DNA of 14,200 bases from JADHTT01 sp964633845 (lineage in GTDB: Bacteria; Campylobacterota; Campylobacteria; Campylobacterales; Arcobacteraceae): contig CAZWLA010000035.1 in assembly GCA_964633845.1 (NCBI GenBank), positions 1 to 14,200 on the forward strand. Direction: 5' to 3'. The position numbers and the translations under genes were made by a program. The notes under the pieces were generated by a model. It was not told the origin of the DNA and ran no database searches. It saw only the letters and a list, made by a program, of their open reading frames with translations. Shown here one piece after another: positions 1-7,681 of the stretch; within the stretch, counting starts at the first letter, position 1, and each line of letters begins with the position of its first letter.

Positions 1-2
1 AT

Positions 3-140
3 TTTATGAAAAGTTGTCTTGACAAATCAGGCCATTATACTGAAAGATTAAATTCATTTGGAATTGAAAATATTACAGCAAAGATTTTTGATATAAATAT
101 TCCTCTTTCACAAATAGACAAAGTTGACTTCTTAAAATAA
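3..140 (+). CDS. 3' end of an unidentified protein (partial)
   Basis: This plus-strand frame is open from the window edge and closes with TAA at 138-140. It encodes about 45 residues, including LNSFGIENITAKIFDI and ending IDKVDFLK. An ATG lies at 6-8, but no upstream sequence is visible to judge a ribosome-binding site, so it is either the tail of a longer gene or a very short ORF. I do not recognise the family. It is one of only two plus-strand coding signals in the window and is followed by an aroE-like remnant, so it may itself be part of a decayed region. Confidence 0.35.
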   Translation, partial: FMKSCLDKSGHYTERLNSFGIENITAKIFDINIPLSQIDKVDFLK

Positions 141-204
141 TTATTTACAACCCTATTTTGACCATAAAAAGACCACATTTAGAAGAGAAAGCATATCGTC
201 TTGA

Positions 205-300
205 CATTTATATCAAGGGGTTATTGCATTTGAATTATTTACAAATACAAAAGCCACACCACAGCTTATGGAAGCTATGAGAAGTGGATTAAAGGCTTAA
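205..300 (+). pseudogene. C-terminal remnant of shikimate dehydrogenase (aroE-like)
   Basis: The frame reads HLYQGVIAFELFTNTK and ends in MEAMRSGLKA before TAA at 298-300. The YQGVIAFELFT stretch closely resembles the C-terminal helix of AroE, where a (M)LLYQ-x-x-x-(A/S)FE-(L/I)-(W/F)-T pattern is usual. AroE reduces 3-dehydroshikimate to shikimate with NADPH in aromatic amino-acid biosynthesis. Only about 31 of roughly 265 residues are present. An in-frame TGA at 202-204 closes the frame just upstream, and the preceding GLD-like residues lie in another frame (CGT CTT GAC at 197-205), as expected after a small deletion. No catalytic or NADP-binding part is visible. I infer a decayed fragment, with a working aroE probably elsewhere. 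The identification rests on one motif. Confidence 0.5.
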
Positions 301-302
301 AA

Positions 303-1211
303 CTATTCAGTCAAGCCTTCAAGAATCTCTTTCATTCTACTGTAAGTTTCCTCCACAGCATCAATTGATTCTTGATCAGTGATACCTAAATCACCAATCC
401 AATTATCAATTGAAGGAAATTTAATATATACAGAATCTTCATCTTTTTTCTTATAAATCACTAATGAAAATGGAGCATATGATCCAGCATCTGGATGATT
501 TTTTGACACAGGATATATTGCATTAAATCTAATAATTGAATATGTATCAAAAAAATCATATTTATCTGAATTATAGCTATATGACTTTGGTACTAAAAAC
601 CCAACAGGCCCTATTTCAGCTTCAAACTCATCTTTGAATTCATCTTTTAAATCAGCATATGTTGTACCATCTTCAAGCTCAAACTCTACAGTAAATTCTG
701 TCGTTAATTTTTTATTAGTCGCACTATTGTCTAATGGTAAATATTTACCATTTGGTAGTGCATTATGAAGTGCTTTATCTACTGACTTAGCATATGCTAC
801 TAAATCAGGGTCTGCTACAGGAATATTTGTAACTCTAGCCATACCTTCTAATGATAATGTAGATACATTAATAGTATTATCAGCATCATTTGAATAAATT
901 GACATTGATAATGGTGTTATCATACCTATATTTGGATACTTTGATATTAGCTTTAAAAGTATTTTTTCATTTGTAAATATTGCTAAATTATATTTTTTAC
1001 GATGAATATTTCCATATCGTTTTGAAAAAATAGAATTCATATCATTATTTACATCAACAATTACTCCACTATCATTAAAAGCTTTTTCAATAGTTTTAGC
1101 ACTTATTGCACCATCTAGGTTCACTACACTAAATATTTTATTATCTGCCAAACTAGCACTTGTACTTAATATTAAAAATACAGCTGTAAAAATCTTAAAA
1201 ACACTTTTCAT
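303..1211 (-). CDS. Exported DUF302-like protein of unknown function
   Basis: The 302-residue protein begins with a Sec-type signal peptide: a basic MKSVFK start, a hydrophobic core, and probable cleavage after SLA near residue 22. It should therefore act in the periplasm or at the envelope. Residues of about 35-130 have the layout of DUF302 proteins: a helix (KTIEKAF), a YNLAIF strand, a helix ending KYPNIG, then a PLSMSIY strand. The C-terminal half is acidic and has aromatic strands (YSYNSDKYDFFDTYSIIRF). No enzyme motif is visible. The start is supported by AAGGAT 7 nt upstream of ATG. It lies 82 nt downstream of the secreted protein gene at 1294-1863 and may be the last gene of the nadE-lpxK unit or have its own promoter in that gap. 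The DUF302 assignment comes from pattern memory and is moderate; its role is unknown. Confidence 0.55.
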   Translation of the reverse strand: MKSVFKIFTAVFLILSTSASLADNKIFSVVNLDGAISAKTIEKAFNDSGVIVDVNNDMNSIFSKRYGNIHRKKYNLAIFTNEKILLKLISKYPNIGMITPLSMSIYSNDADNTINVSTLSLEGMARVTNIPVADPDLVAYAKSVDKALHNALPNGKYLPLDNSATNKKLTTEFTVEFELEDGTTYADLKDEFKDEFEAEIGPVGFLVPKSYSYNSDKYDFFDTYSIIRFNAIYPVSKNHPDAGSYAPFSLVIYKKKDEDSVYIKFPSIDNWIGDLGITDQESIDAVEETYSRMKEILEGLTE

Positions 1212-1293
1212 TTTATATCCTTGAATTAGTTATTCTTATATTTTACAGAATATTTTTTATAGCTAGCTTATATATGTATAGATTTTAGTATAA

Positions 1294-1863
1294 TTATTTC
1301 CTATCAAAGTGATATATTGAATTATACTCTTTTGGTTCCCTATTTTTCCAGCTTAGGTATGATGTCTTTAGATGCTTACCGTTATTTGATAATTCATGTA
1401 TAATCTGATGTACATGATCCTCTTTTGATTGACAAAGTTCAGTAGTCATATCACAATCAAAGACTATTCTATTTTCAGTACTTACTTCTAAATTTGCTAT
1501 AAATTCAGGCTGATTCATTTTTACACAATAATGAGTTGCTTTAATCTGTGTACATAAAATATCTTTACAATGGTACATTGTAACCATCTGCTTATCTGTA
1601 TTTGGCAAAAGATCTTCTTGAACTGTACTCATCCCACCAATTGATTTAAATTCAATACCTGTAGCATCTGTACCAACTAAGGGTGCTACAATTTTATGCT
1701 TATGTGATGTCGTTCCTAATTGATCTTTTGCAGGTGAAAGTACCCACTTACCACTTAGTGCTTCCATCCAATCATATAAATCCATTGCATCAAGATCCTC
1801 GGCATAACTTGTCGAAAAAAATGATATTGAAATTAAAAAAGATAATATAACTTTTTTAAACAT
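1294..1863 (-). CDS. Secreted small cysteine-containing protein, function unknown
   Basis: The 189-residue protein starts with a clear signal peptide (MFKKVILSFLISISFF, cleavage after SYA near residue 21). The mature part begins with an acidic helix, then LSGKWVLSP, which recalls the first strand of lipocalin-like or DUF1579-like beta barrels, and continues with many short beta-prone segments. Five cysteines cluster in the second half (HCKDILC, HYC, DCDMTTELC), suggesting disulfides in the periplasm or metal/cofactor binding. I cannot name the family. The ribosome-binding site TAGGAG contains the TAG stop codon of lpxK, and the genes are 9 nt apart, so translation is almost certainly coupled to lpxK. 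Coupling to a lipid A kinase suggests an envelope role, but that is inference. Confidence 0.8.
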   Translation of the reverse strand: MFKKVILSFLISISFFSTSYAEDLDAMDLYDWMEALSGKWVLSPAKDQLGTTSHKHKIVAPLVGTDATGIEFKSIGGMSTVQEDLLPNTDKQMVTMYHCKDILCTQIKATHYCVKMNQPEFIANLEVSTENRIVFDCDMTTELCQSKEDHVHQIIHELSNNGKHLKTSYLSWKNREPKEYNSIYHFDRK

Positions 1864-1872
1864 AATATACTC

Positions 1873-2838
1873 CTATATTTTATTTATACTCGTGATGTAT
1901 TTTTCCATTAAAGAAAAATCTATACTATCATCTATATCTATTTCAAGATCCATCAAAATAAGATCTTTTATTTTAAATTGTTCAAGTTTTACTAAATCTT
2001 TTGCAGTTGTAACTACAATATGATTTTCATATTCTTTTTCTAAATTTTTTATATCTTCTTTAGTAAAAATATAATGATCAGGATATGATACTATCTTTGT
2101 ATTATCTGGTAGAAATTCTTTTAGCCTATCTGGCTTAGATATAGCAGTCAGACATACAATCTTTTGAGGCAAAGATTCTAGTACTTTTCCATTTTGCTTA
2201 AAACTCACTACTCTTTTAAAATCTATACCATCTTGTAATACCATATTTGCTGTAGTATACATAATTTTAGGTTCTCTATATCCACCACTAGGTAAACAGA
2301 ATAAATTTGTAGGTTCAACTTTTGGACGCACTAAAATATTAAATTTTTCTATATCATATTTTGAAAATCCATCATCTAAAAATACAATTTTTGCACCCAT
2401 CTCTTTTGCTTTTAATATTGCTTCTTTTCTATTTTCAGACACTATTACAGTAGCAAAAGGCAATGATTTTGCCAAAAGCATTGCCTCATCCCCACTTTGA
2501 TTACAATCTACTTTTATCTTACCGTTTTGCGATACAACTATCATACCAGAAGATTGCCTACCATAGCCTCTAAGTACTACTGCTACATTTTTTTTATTTT
2601 TTGCTAAAGCTATTGTCAGTGGTGTTTTACCACTTCCTCCAACTATTAAGTTTCCAATACTTACTACTGGTATACCTACAAAAAACTTTTGCCTTACAGA
2701 TATTCTTTTATATAGGTTTACAAAACAATAAACTATAGTAAGAGGAAACATAGCAATTGAAATCAATTGCTGAAAAAAATTAGGGAAGAACAGATACTGC
2801 TCCACCCATTTATAAAAATAGTTATTCACTATACCCAA
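1873..2838 (-). CDS. lpxK: Tetraacyldisaccharide 4'-kinase
   Basis: LpxK phosphorylates the 4' position of the tetraacyldisaccharide-1-phosphate lipid A precursor at the inner face of the cytoplasmic membrane. The 321-residue length fits the family. An N-terminal hydrophobic membrane-anchoring region (about residues 20-42) precedes the Walker A motif GNLIVGGSGKT (62-72). FLDDGF (153-158) supplies the conserved acidic pair, and PDHYIF lies further on. There is no ATG start. TTG at 2836-2838 is preceded by GAGAG, and an in-frame GTG at 2827-2829 shares one base with the TAG stop of the upstream aminotransferase gene. Either start gives translational coupling and keeps the conserved WVEQYLFFP helix. 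Gene order nadE, aminotransferase, lpxK fits lipid A genes of Campylobacterota. Identification is firm; the exact start is open. Confidence 0.95.
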   Translation of the reverse strand: MGIVNNYFYKWVEQYLFFPNFFQQLISIAMFPLTIVYCFVNLYKRISVRQKFFVGIPVVSIGNLIVGGSGKTPLTIALAKNKKNVAVVLRGYGRQSSGMIVVSQNGKIKVDCNQSGDEAMLLAKSLPFATVIVSENRKEAILKAKEMGAKIVFLDDGFSKYDIEKFNILVRPKVEPTNLFCLPSGGYREPKIMYTTANMVLQDGIDFKRVVSFKQNGKVLESLPQKIVCLTAISKPDRLKEFLPDNTKIVSYPDHYIFTKEDIKNLEKEYENHIVVTTAKDLVKLEQFKIKDLILMDLEIDIDDSIDFSLMEKYITSINKI

Positions 2839-3971
2839 CTACTCTCAATTTCAATAATTTTATTACATACATAATCAACATCTTCATTAGACATAGCTGC
2901 ATATATAGGTAAAGATAAAATCTTACCATAAGAATTTAAGGCATTTGGATATGCCATAATCTTTAATTTATACTTATTTTTGTAGTAAGTTAAAAGATGT
3001 AGTGGTACATAGTGAAGTCCAGTTGAAATACCTTCATCTTTTAGTGCTCTAGCAAAGGCATCTCTATTTTTATCAATTTCTACTATAAATTGTGTATAAA
3101 TTTGGTCTTCACAAAACATAGGTATCTTTATATGCTTTAGTCCTGATAATCTTTGACTATACATATTCGCAATCTCAATACGTCTTCCTATAAATTGATT
3201 TGTTTTTTTAAGCTGAGCAATATTAAATGCAGCTTCAAGCTCACTAATATCAAATTTATATCCCATATCAACTACATCATATAGATAATCAAGATCACCA
3301 TTTTCATCATAATCACTTGCAATACCATGAGATCTAAGAAGTCTTGCACGAGAAGCGATATCATCATTATTAGTTACTATAATTCCGCATCTACTTGTAG
3401 TATGTTTACTACTTGCTTGATTCATAGAAAATATGGTCATATCAGCATCAAGGTTACCTACAAGTTCATCATCAAAAGTTGCACCAAGTGCAGATGAAGC
3501 ATCCTCTATTAGAATAATATTATATTTTTTACAAAGTGCATATAACCTTTCAAGATCAATTAATTCACCAGCAACAAAATTTATAATTGCTGCTCTTACT
3601 TTTTTAGAATTATTTTCTTCTAAATATGTCTCAAATTTATTAAGATCAATATTGTAAGAATTTGATGCAATATCTATAAATACAGGCTCACTATCAAAGT
3701 GTCTTACAGCTTCTGGAGCATTTACTGATGAGTTTACACTCATGATAACCTTATCGCCCCTTTTAATATCAATAGCACTTAATGCTAATGTAATTGCTGA
3801 AGATGCATTAATCACAGAAATAGCATGTGACACACCAATATATCTTTTGAAATTTGCTTCAAACTCTTCTATCTTTGAATTTGTATTATTTTGTAAGGCA
3901 TCTGTAATACTTTCTATCTCTTTATTATCAGTAGATGATCTAAAGAATAGTATATCTCTTTGTTCTTCCAT
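2829..3971 (-). CDS. DegT/DnrJ/EryC1/StrS-family sugar aminotransferase
   Basis: These PLP enzymes transfer an amino group, usually from glutamate, to keto-sugar nucleotides for cell-surface glycans. The 380-residue protein has the fold-type I layout: FEANFKRYIG near residue 40, NASSAITLAL (55-64) at the phosphate-binding site, RGDKVIM (71-77), IEDASSALGA (155-164) with the cofactor-contacting Asp157, and the internal-aldimine lysine most likely Lys189 in SSKHTTSRCG. The usual K-x-(I/L)-T-T-G-E-G-G run is altered here to K-H-T-T-S-R-C-G. GLHYVPLHLL near residue 315 matches the family C-terminal domain. The start has AGGAG at good spacing. It sits 19 nt after nadE and overlaps the lpxK start, so a lipid A or LPS amino-sugar substrate is plausible but unproven. 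A GnnB-like lipid A role was considered and cannot be decided here. Confidence 0.9.
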   Translation of the reverse strand: MEEQRDILFFRSSTDNKEIESITDALQNNTNSKIEEFEANFKRYIGVSHAISVINASSAITLALSAIDIKRGDKVIMSVNSSVNAPEAVRHFDSEPVFIDIASNSYNIDLNKFETYLEENNSKKVRAAIINFVAGELIDLERLYALCKKYNIILIEDASSALGATFDDELVGNLDADMTIFSMNQASSKHTTSRCGIIVTNNDDIASRARLLRSHGIASDYDENGDLDYLYDVVDMGYKFDISELEAAFNIAQLKKTNQFIGRRIEIANMYSQRLSGLKHIKIPMFCEDQIYTQFIVEIDKNRDAFARALKDEGISTGLHYVPLHLLTYYKNKYKLKIMAYPNALNSYGKILSLPIYAAMSNEDVDYVCNKIIEIESSWV

Positions 3972-3990
3972 ATTAACTCTCCTAATTTAT

Positions 3991-4758
3991 TTAACTAAAA
4001 TCTATATTGGCAATAGCTGGTAATTTGCCTTTGAATGCATTAGCTTTCATCCTATAATAAAGCATATCAATTAAATCCTCTTCTATACCTTCTGCAATAA
4101 GATCTGCTTTTGTAGCATCACCATCTACAATTTGTTTTAATACATCATCCATAGTTTTATATGAATATCCAAGCTCTTCCTCATCACTTTGACCTTCCCA
4201 AAGGTCAGCAGATGGTGGCTTTTCTACAATAGCATCAGTTACACCTAAAAATTTAGCAAATTCAAATTCATCAGATTTATACATTTGTCCAATTGGATTA
4301 ATAGCACATGCAGTATCACCATATAGTGTTCCATATCCAAGAAGTATCTCAGACTTATTTGAAGTTCCAACTACAATAGCAGACTCTCTAGCAGATATAT
4401 CATAAAGTACAGACATTCTCATTCTTGCACTTAAATTTCCAACTCTTAAAGGATCTGAATCTTTGGCATTGTTATCAAAATAACCTTTTACCATAGGAGC
4501 AATCTCTACAACCTCATAAGATATATCAAACTTTTCACAAAGCTCAATAGCATCAGCAGCACTAGCATCACTTGACATATGTGATGGCATAAGTACTCCA
4601 ACAACATTTTTACTTCCAAATGCTTTAGCACACAATACAGCTACCACTGCAGAATCTAATCCACCACTAATACCAACTATAACTTTCTTTGCGCCAATGT
4701 TTTTAGCTTCATCTTGCAAAAATTTAATCATCTGATCTTCTATAGATACCCAATTCAT
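3991..4758 (-). CDS. nadE: Ammonia-dependent NAD(+) synthetase
   Basis: NadE amidates nicotinic acid adenine dinucleotide to NAD+ using ATP (adenylylated intermediate) and ammonia in the cytoplasm. The ATP-pyrophosphatase P-loop SGGLDSAVVA is at residues 31-40. The family pattern SNKSEILLGYGTLYGD follows in the middle, with PPSADLWEGQSDEEELG further on. At 255 residues it is the short ammonia-dependent type, with no glutaminase domain. The start is supported by GGAGAG about 6 nt before ATG. It is the first gene of the unit with the DegT aminotransferase and lpxK. A terminator lies upstream (4843-4872) and a candidate -10 at 4808-4815, so it probably heads the operon. Confidence 0.96.
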   Translation of the reverse strand: MNWVSIEDQMIKFLQDEAKNIGAKKVIVGISGGLDSAVVAVLCAKAFGSKNVVGVLMPSHMSSDASAADAIELCEKFDISYEVVEIAPMVKGYFDNNAKDSDPLRVGNLSARMRMSVLYDISARESAIVVGTSNKSEILLGYGTLYGDTACAINPIGQMYKSDEFEFAKFLGVTDAIVEKPPSADLWEGQSDEEELGYSYKTMDDVLKQIVDGDATKADLIAEGIEEDLIDMLYYRMKANAFKGKLPAIANIDFS

Positions 4759-4807
4759 ATTATCTCTCCATATTCCATTAATAACAATATCTTAATTAAA
4801 TTGGATT

Positions 4808-4815
4808 ATTTTATC
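4808..4815 (-). promoter_or_regulatory. Candidate -10 element of the nadE operon
   Basis: The minus strand reads GATAAAAT after a T-rich stretch, about 50 nt before the nadE start and just downstream of the terminator at 4843-4872. The same octamer occurs upstream of acnB and htpG. Campylobacterota sigma70 promoters often lack a clear -35 box and rely on the -10, and none is seen here. Confidence 0.4.
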
Positions 4816-4842
4816 TAAAAAGCACTTATTGTAGACAATAAA

Positions 4843-4872
4843 AAAGCCACATCCTAAAAAGGATGTGGCTTT
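4843..4872 (-). terminator. Strong intrinsic terminator
   Basis: A perfect 12-bp inverted repeat, AAAGCCACATCC and GGATGTGGCTTT, flanks a 6-nt loop. On the minus strand the second arm runs into a T-rich tract (GGCTTTTTTATTG). It insulates nadE from transcription coming from acnB or the intergenic region. It is the second terminator after acnB, 126 nt beyond the first. Confidence 0.85.
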
Positions 4873-4998
4873 AAATTGAGTTAAATATCTCACACAGTTT
4901 ACTTCACTTCGTTCAGTTTCACCAATACGCTCTAACGAGCTAGTTCACACGGAGCTTTATGTAAATCCTTGATTTACAAATAAAACTCGTAAAATAAT
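4873..4998. other. Structured gene-free segment between two terminators
   Basis: No ORF of note is present. Several inverted repeats lie close together. TGTAAATC and GATTTACA (4960-4967 and 4971-4978) form an 8-bp hairpin with a 3-nt loop, and flanking TTTA/TAAA and GAG/CTC can extend it to 4952-4988. GCTC-TAAC-GAGC lies at 4929-4940, and ACGAG/CTCGT (4935-4939 and 4986-4990) enclose the whole. It could be a dispersed intergenic repeat, a small RNA, or the remains of one. It has no tRNA or rRNA features. Confidence 0.4.
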
Positions 4999-5026
4999 AA
5001 AAAGAGTGAAGCAGTTCACTCTTTTT
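4999..5026 (-). terminator. Intrinsic terminator of acnB
   Basis: A perfect 12-bp inverted repeat, AAAAAGAGTGAA and TTCACTCTTTTT, surrounds a 4-nt loop. It begins 3 nt after the acnB stop codon. The arms end in A and T runs, so it can act in both directions; on the minus strand five Ts follow the GC-containing stem. Confidence 0.88.
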
Positions 5027-5029
5027 TAA

Positions 5030-7597
5030 TTATTTTACCATATCTACTAATTCTTCTTTAGATACCTTATTAAAGTTAAGGTATTTATAAATCTCATCAG
5101 TCATCTCTGGTTTAATCTTATTAGATACAATCTCTAAATACTCAGCTGGAGTTGGTAATTCACCTTTAAGTGCTACAACAGCTGCAAGCTCTGCAGATCC
5201 TAGGTATACTTGTGAACCTTTACCAAGTCTATTATCAAAGTTTCTTGTAGATGTTGAGAATACAAATGCATTTTGTGCAACTGATGCTTGGTTACCCATA
5301 CATAAAGAACAACCAGGGATCTCAGTCCTAGCTCCTGCCATACCAAATACAGAGTAGTAACCCTCTTCTTGAAGAGTTTTCTCATCCATTTTAGTAGGAG
5401 GACAAATCCATAATTTATTTGCAACAGCACCTTCACCTCTTAGGATCTCTGCATGCGCTCTAAATAGACCAATATTTGTCATACAAGAACCAACAAATAC
5501 TTCATCAATCTTAGTTTGAAGACCAGCTTCTCTAATTTCAGTTAATGTTTTAACATCATCTGGATCATTTGGACAAGCTAAGATTGGCTCTTTGATCTCA
5601 TCCATATCAATCTCGATAACTGCTGCATATTCTGCATCACTATCTGCTTCCATAAGTTCTTGATTAGCTAACCAATCTTTCATCTTATCAGCTCTTCTTT
5701 GTAAAGTTGCAGCATCTTCATAACCTTGAGCAATTAACTCTTCAATAAGAACAATATTTGACTCCAAGTATTCAGCAACTGGCTCTTTGTTAAGCTTAAC
5801 TGTACAAGCAGCTGCAGATCTCTCAGCAGATGCATCAGATAATTCAAATGCTTGCTCACATTTAAGATCTTCAAGACCTTCAATCTCTAAAACTCTACCA
5901 CCAAAGATATTTTTCTTACCAGCTTTTTCAACTGTTAATAAACCATCTTTAATAGCTTGGTGAGGAATAGCATTTACCATATCTCTAAGAGTGATACCTG
6001 GTTGCATAGTTCCTTTAAATTTAACTAGTACAGATTCTGGCATAGTAAGTGGCATCATACCAGTAACGCCAGCAAATGCTACAAGTCCAGATCCTGCTGG
6101 AAATGAGATACCAACTGGGAATCTTGTATGTGAATCTCCACCAGTACCTACTGTATCTGGAAGACATAATCTATTTAACCATGAGTGAATTACACCATCA
6201 CCTGGTCTAAGGATAAATCCTTTTCTAGATGTCCAGAACTCTGGTAGTGTATGTTGTAATTTAATATCTGCAGGCTTTGGATAAGCTGCAGTATGACAGA
6301 ATGATTGCATAGTCATATCAGCACCAAAAGAAAGTGCTGCTAATTCTTTTACTTCATCTCTAGTCATTGGTCCAGTTGTATCTTGAGATCCAACAGTAGT
6401 TGCGATTGGTTCACAGTAAACACCTGGCTTAACACCATCCATACCACAAGCTTTTCCAACCATTTTTTGTGCTAAAGTGAATCCTTTTCCATTATCAGCA
6501 GGTTGTGCAGGAGTCATAAATAGATCACCAGCATCCATACCTAAAGATTCTCTAGCTTTTGCAGTTAAACCTTTACCAATAATTAGAGGAATTCTTCCCC
6601 CTGCTCTCATCTCATCTGGAAGAGTATTTGGAGAGATTTCATAAGTTGATACTACTGCACCATCTTTTTCAATCGTACCTTCAAAAGGTTTAACAGTAAT
6701 AACATCACCAGTATTTAGTTCAGCTGTTGGAGCTTGAATAGGGATACATCCTGAATCTTCTGCAGTATTAAAGAAAATTGGAGCAATAATATCACCAATT
6801 ACAATACCACCAGTTCTTTTATTTGGAATACCTGGAATATCTCTACCCATATGCCATTGTACTGAGTTGATTCCAGATTTTCTAGATGAACCTGTACCTA
6901 CAACATCACCAACGTATGCTAAAGGATGACCTTTTTGCTTAAGTTCTTTCATAGTATCAAGTGGATTATCCATTCTATTTACAAGCATAGAATTTGCATG
7001 TAATGGGATATCTGCTCTTGTAAATGCTTCACCCGCTGGAGATAAATCATCAGTATTTGTTTCACCTGGGATTTTATATACAGTTACAGTGATCTCTTCT
7101 TCCATTGCTGGTTTATTTGTAAACCACTCACCAGCAGCCCAAGAGTTAACAACCTCAGCAGCTTTAGTATTTCCAGCATCCATTAGAGCTTTTACATCAT
7201 TAAATGCATCATATACTAAGATTGTATTTTTTAATTGACAAGCTGCAGTATTTGCAACATCACCATCAATTTTTAGAGCTTCAACAAGTGGAGCAACATT
7301 AAATCCACCAAGCATAAGACCTAAAATCTCACATGCTTTTACAGCATCAATAGCATCACAAGATACATTACCCTGTACGATATCATTTAAAAATGCAGCT
7401 TTTACATATGCAGCATCATCAACACCAGCAGGAATTTTGTTTGTAAACATATCCATTACATAATCTTGCTCTGATATTGGAGATACTTTTAATAATTCAA
7501 CTAAATCTGCAACTTGTTCTGCAGTTAAAGCTAATGGTGGAACACCAAGAGCTGATCTTTCTTCTGTGTGTGCTTTGTAAGCAGCAACTAAATTCAT
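5030..7597 (-). CDS. acnB: Aconitate hydratase B
   Basis: AcnB isomerises citrate to isocitrate in the TCA cycle; members of this family can also act as 2-methylisocitrate dehydratase. At 855 residues it is close to the usual ~860. The N-terminus MNLVAAYKAHTEERSALGV is typical, followed by the HEAT-like helical domain, the swivelling domain with GTGSSRKSG, and the catalytic domains with GGDSHTRFPVG. The 4Fe-4S ligands are Cys705 (VGSCMTN), Cys763 and Cys766 (PGCSLCMGN). I chose ATG at 7595-7597 because AAGGA lies at ideal distance and homology starts there; an in-frame start 16 codons upstream (7645) would add unrelated residues and lacks support. A terminator follows, and a candidate promoter lies in the 84-nt gap after dedA, so it is probably its own unit. 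Confidence 0.97.
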   Translation of the reverse strand: MNLVAAYKAHTEERSALGVPPLALTAEQVADLVELLKVSPISEQDYVMDMFTNKIPAGVDDAAYVKAAFLNDIVQGNVSCDAIDAVKACEILGLMLGGFNVAPLVEALKIDGDVANTAACQLKNTILVYDAFNDVKALMDAGNTKAAEVVNSWAAGEWFTNKPAMEEEITVTVYKIPGETNTDDLSPAGEAFTRADIPLHANSMLVNRMDNPLDTMKELKQKGHPLAYVGDVVGTGSSRKSGINSVQWHMGRDIPGIPNKRTGGIVIGDIIAPIFFNTAEDSGCIPIQAPTAELNTGDVITVKPFEGTIEKDGAVVSTYEISPNTLPDEMRAGGRIPLIIGKGLTAKARESLGMDAGDLFMTPAQPADNGKGFTLAQKMVGKACGMDGVKPGVYCEPIATTVGSQDTTGPMTRDEVKELAALSFGADMTMQSFCHTAAYPKPADIKLQHTLPEFWTSRKGFILRPGDGVIHSWLNRLCLPDTVGTGGDSHTRFPVGISFPAGSGLVAFAGVTGMMPLTMPESVLVKFKGTMQPGITLRDMVNAIPHQAIKDGLLTVEKAGKKNIFGGRVLEIEGLEDLKCEQAFELSDASAERSAAACTVKLNKEPVAEYLESNIVLIEELIAQGYEDAATLQRRADKMKDWLANQELMEADSDAEYAAVIEIDMDEIKEPILACPNDPDDVKTLTEIREAGLQTKIDEVFVGSCMTNIGLFRAHAEILRGEGAVANKLWICPPTKMDEKTLQEEGYYSVFGMAGARTEIPGCSLCMGNQASVAQNAFVFSTSTRNFDNRLGKGSQVYLGSAELAAVVALKGELPTPAEYLEIVSNKIKPEMTDEIYKYLNFNKVSKEELVDMVK

Positions 7598-7634
7598 AAA
7601 TAAAGTCCTTCTAATAAAATTTGTTTCAAAGGTG

Positions 7635-7642
7635 ATTTTATC
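7635..7642 (-). promoter_or_regulatory. Candidate -10 element of acnB
   Basis: The minus strand reads GATAAAAT, 37 nt before the chosen acnB start and about 24 nt before its ribosome-binding site, which would give a short leader. The octamer is shared with the nadE and htpG upstream regions. It also overlaps the region that a longer, less likely acnB start would translate. Confidence 0.4.
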
Positions 7643-7681
7643 CAAAAGGCTTAGATATTTTGCTTAAGATTTGGATTTAGT

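Noticed and set aside
201..229. TTGACA on the plus strand at 201-206 as a promoter.
   Set aside because: No -10-like hexamer is at suitable distance and no plus-strand gene follows; it lies within the aroE-like remnant.
292..319. Inverted repeat AAGGCTT/AAGCCTT between the convergent plus-strand remnant and the DUF302-like gene, considered as a terminator.
   Set aside because: The stem is only 7 bp with a 14-nt loop, and no clear T run follows on either strand.
1259..1272. AGCTAGCT palindrome in the gap between the two left-end secreted protein genes, considered as an operator.
   Set aside because: It is only 8 bp, does not extend, and has no clear relation to a promoter element.
3433..3657. 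Plus-strand open frames inside the aminotransferase gene (also 3742-4023, 5991-6188, 10386-10613, 12561-12743).
   Set aside because: They run antisense to well-identified genes, have low-complexity serine/leucine/isoleucine-rich translations and no supporting ribosome-binding site; they are shadows of the real frames.
5200..5436. Minus-strand overlapping frames within acnB (5200-5436) and the glycosyltransferase gene (12136-12336).
   Set aside because: They lie in another frame of confident genes and have no recognisable domain.
7598..7645. Longer acnB start adding 16 residues at 7645.
   Set aside because: The added residues do not match AcnB N-termini, while ATG at 7595-7597 has an ideal AAGGA and begins with the typical AcnB sequence.
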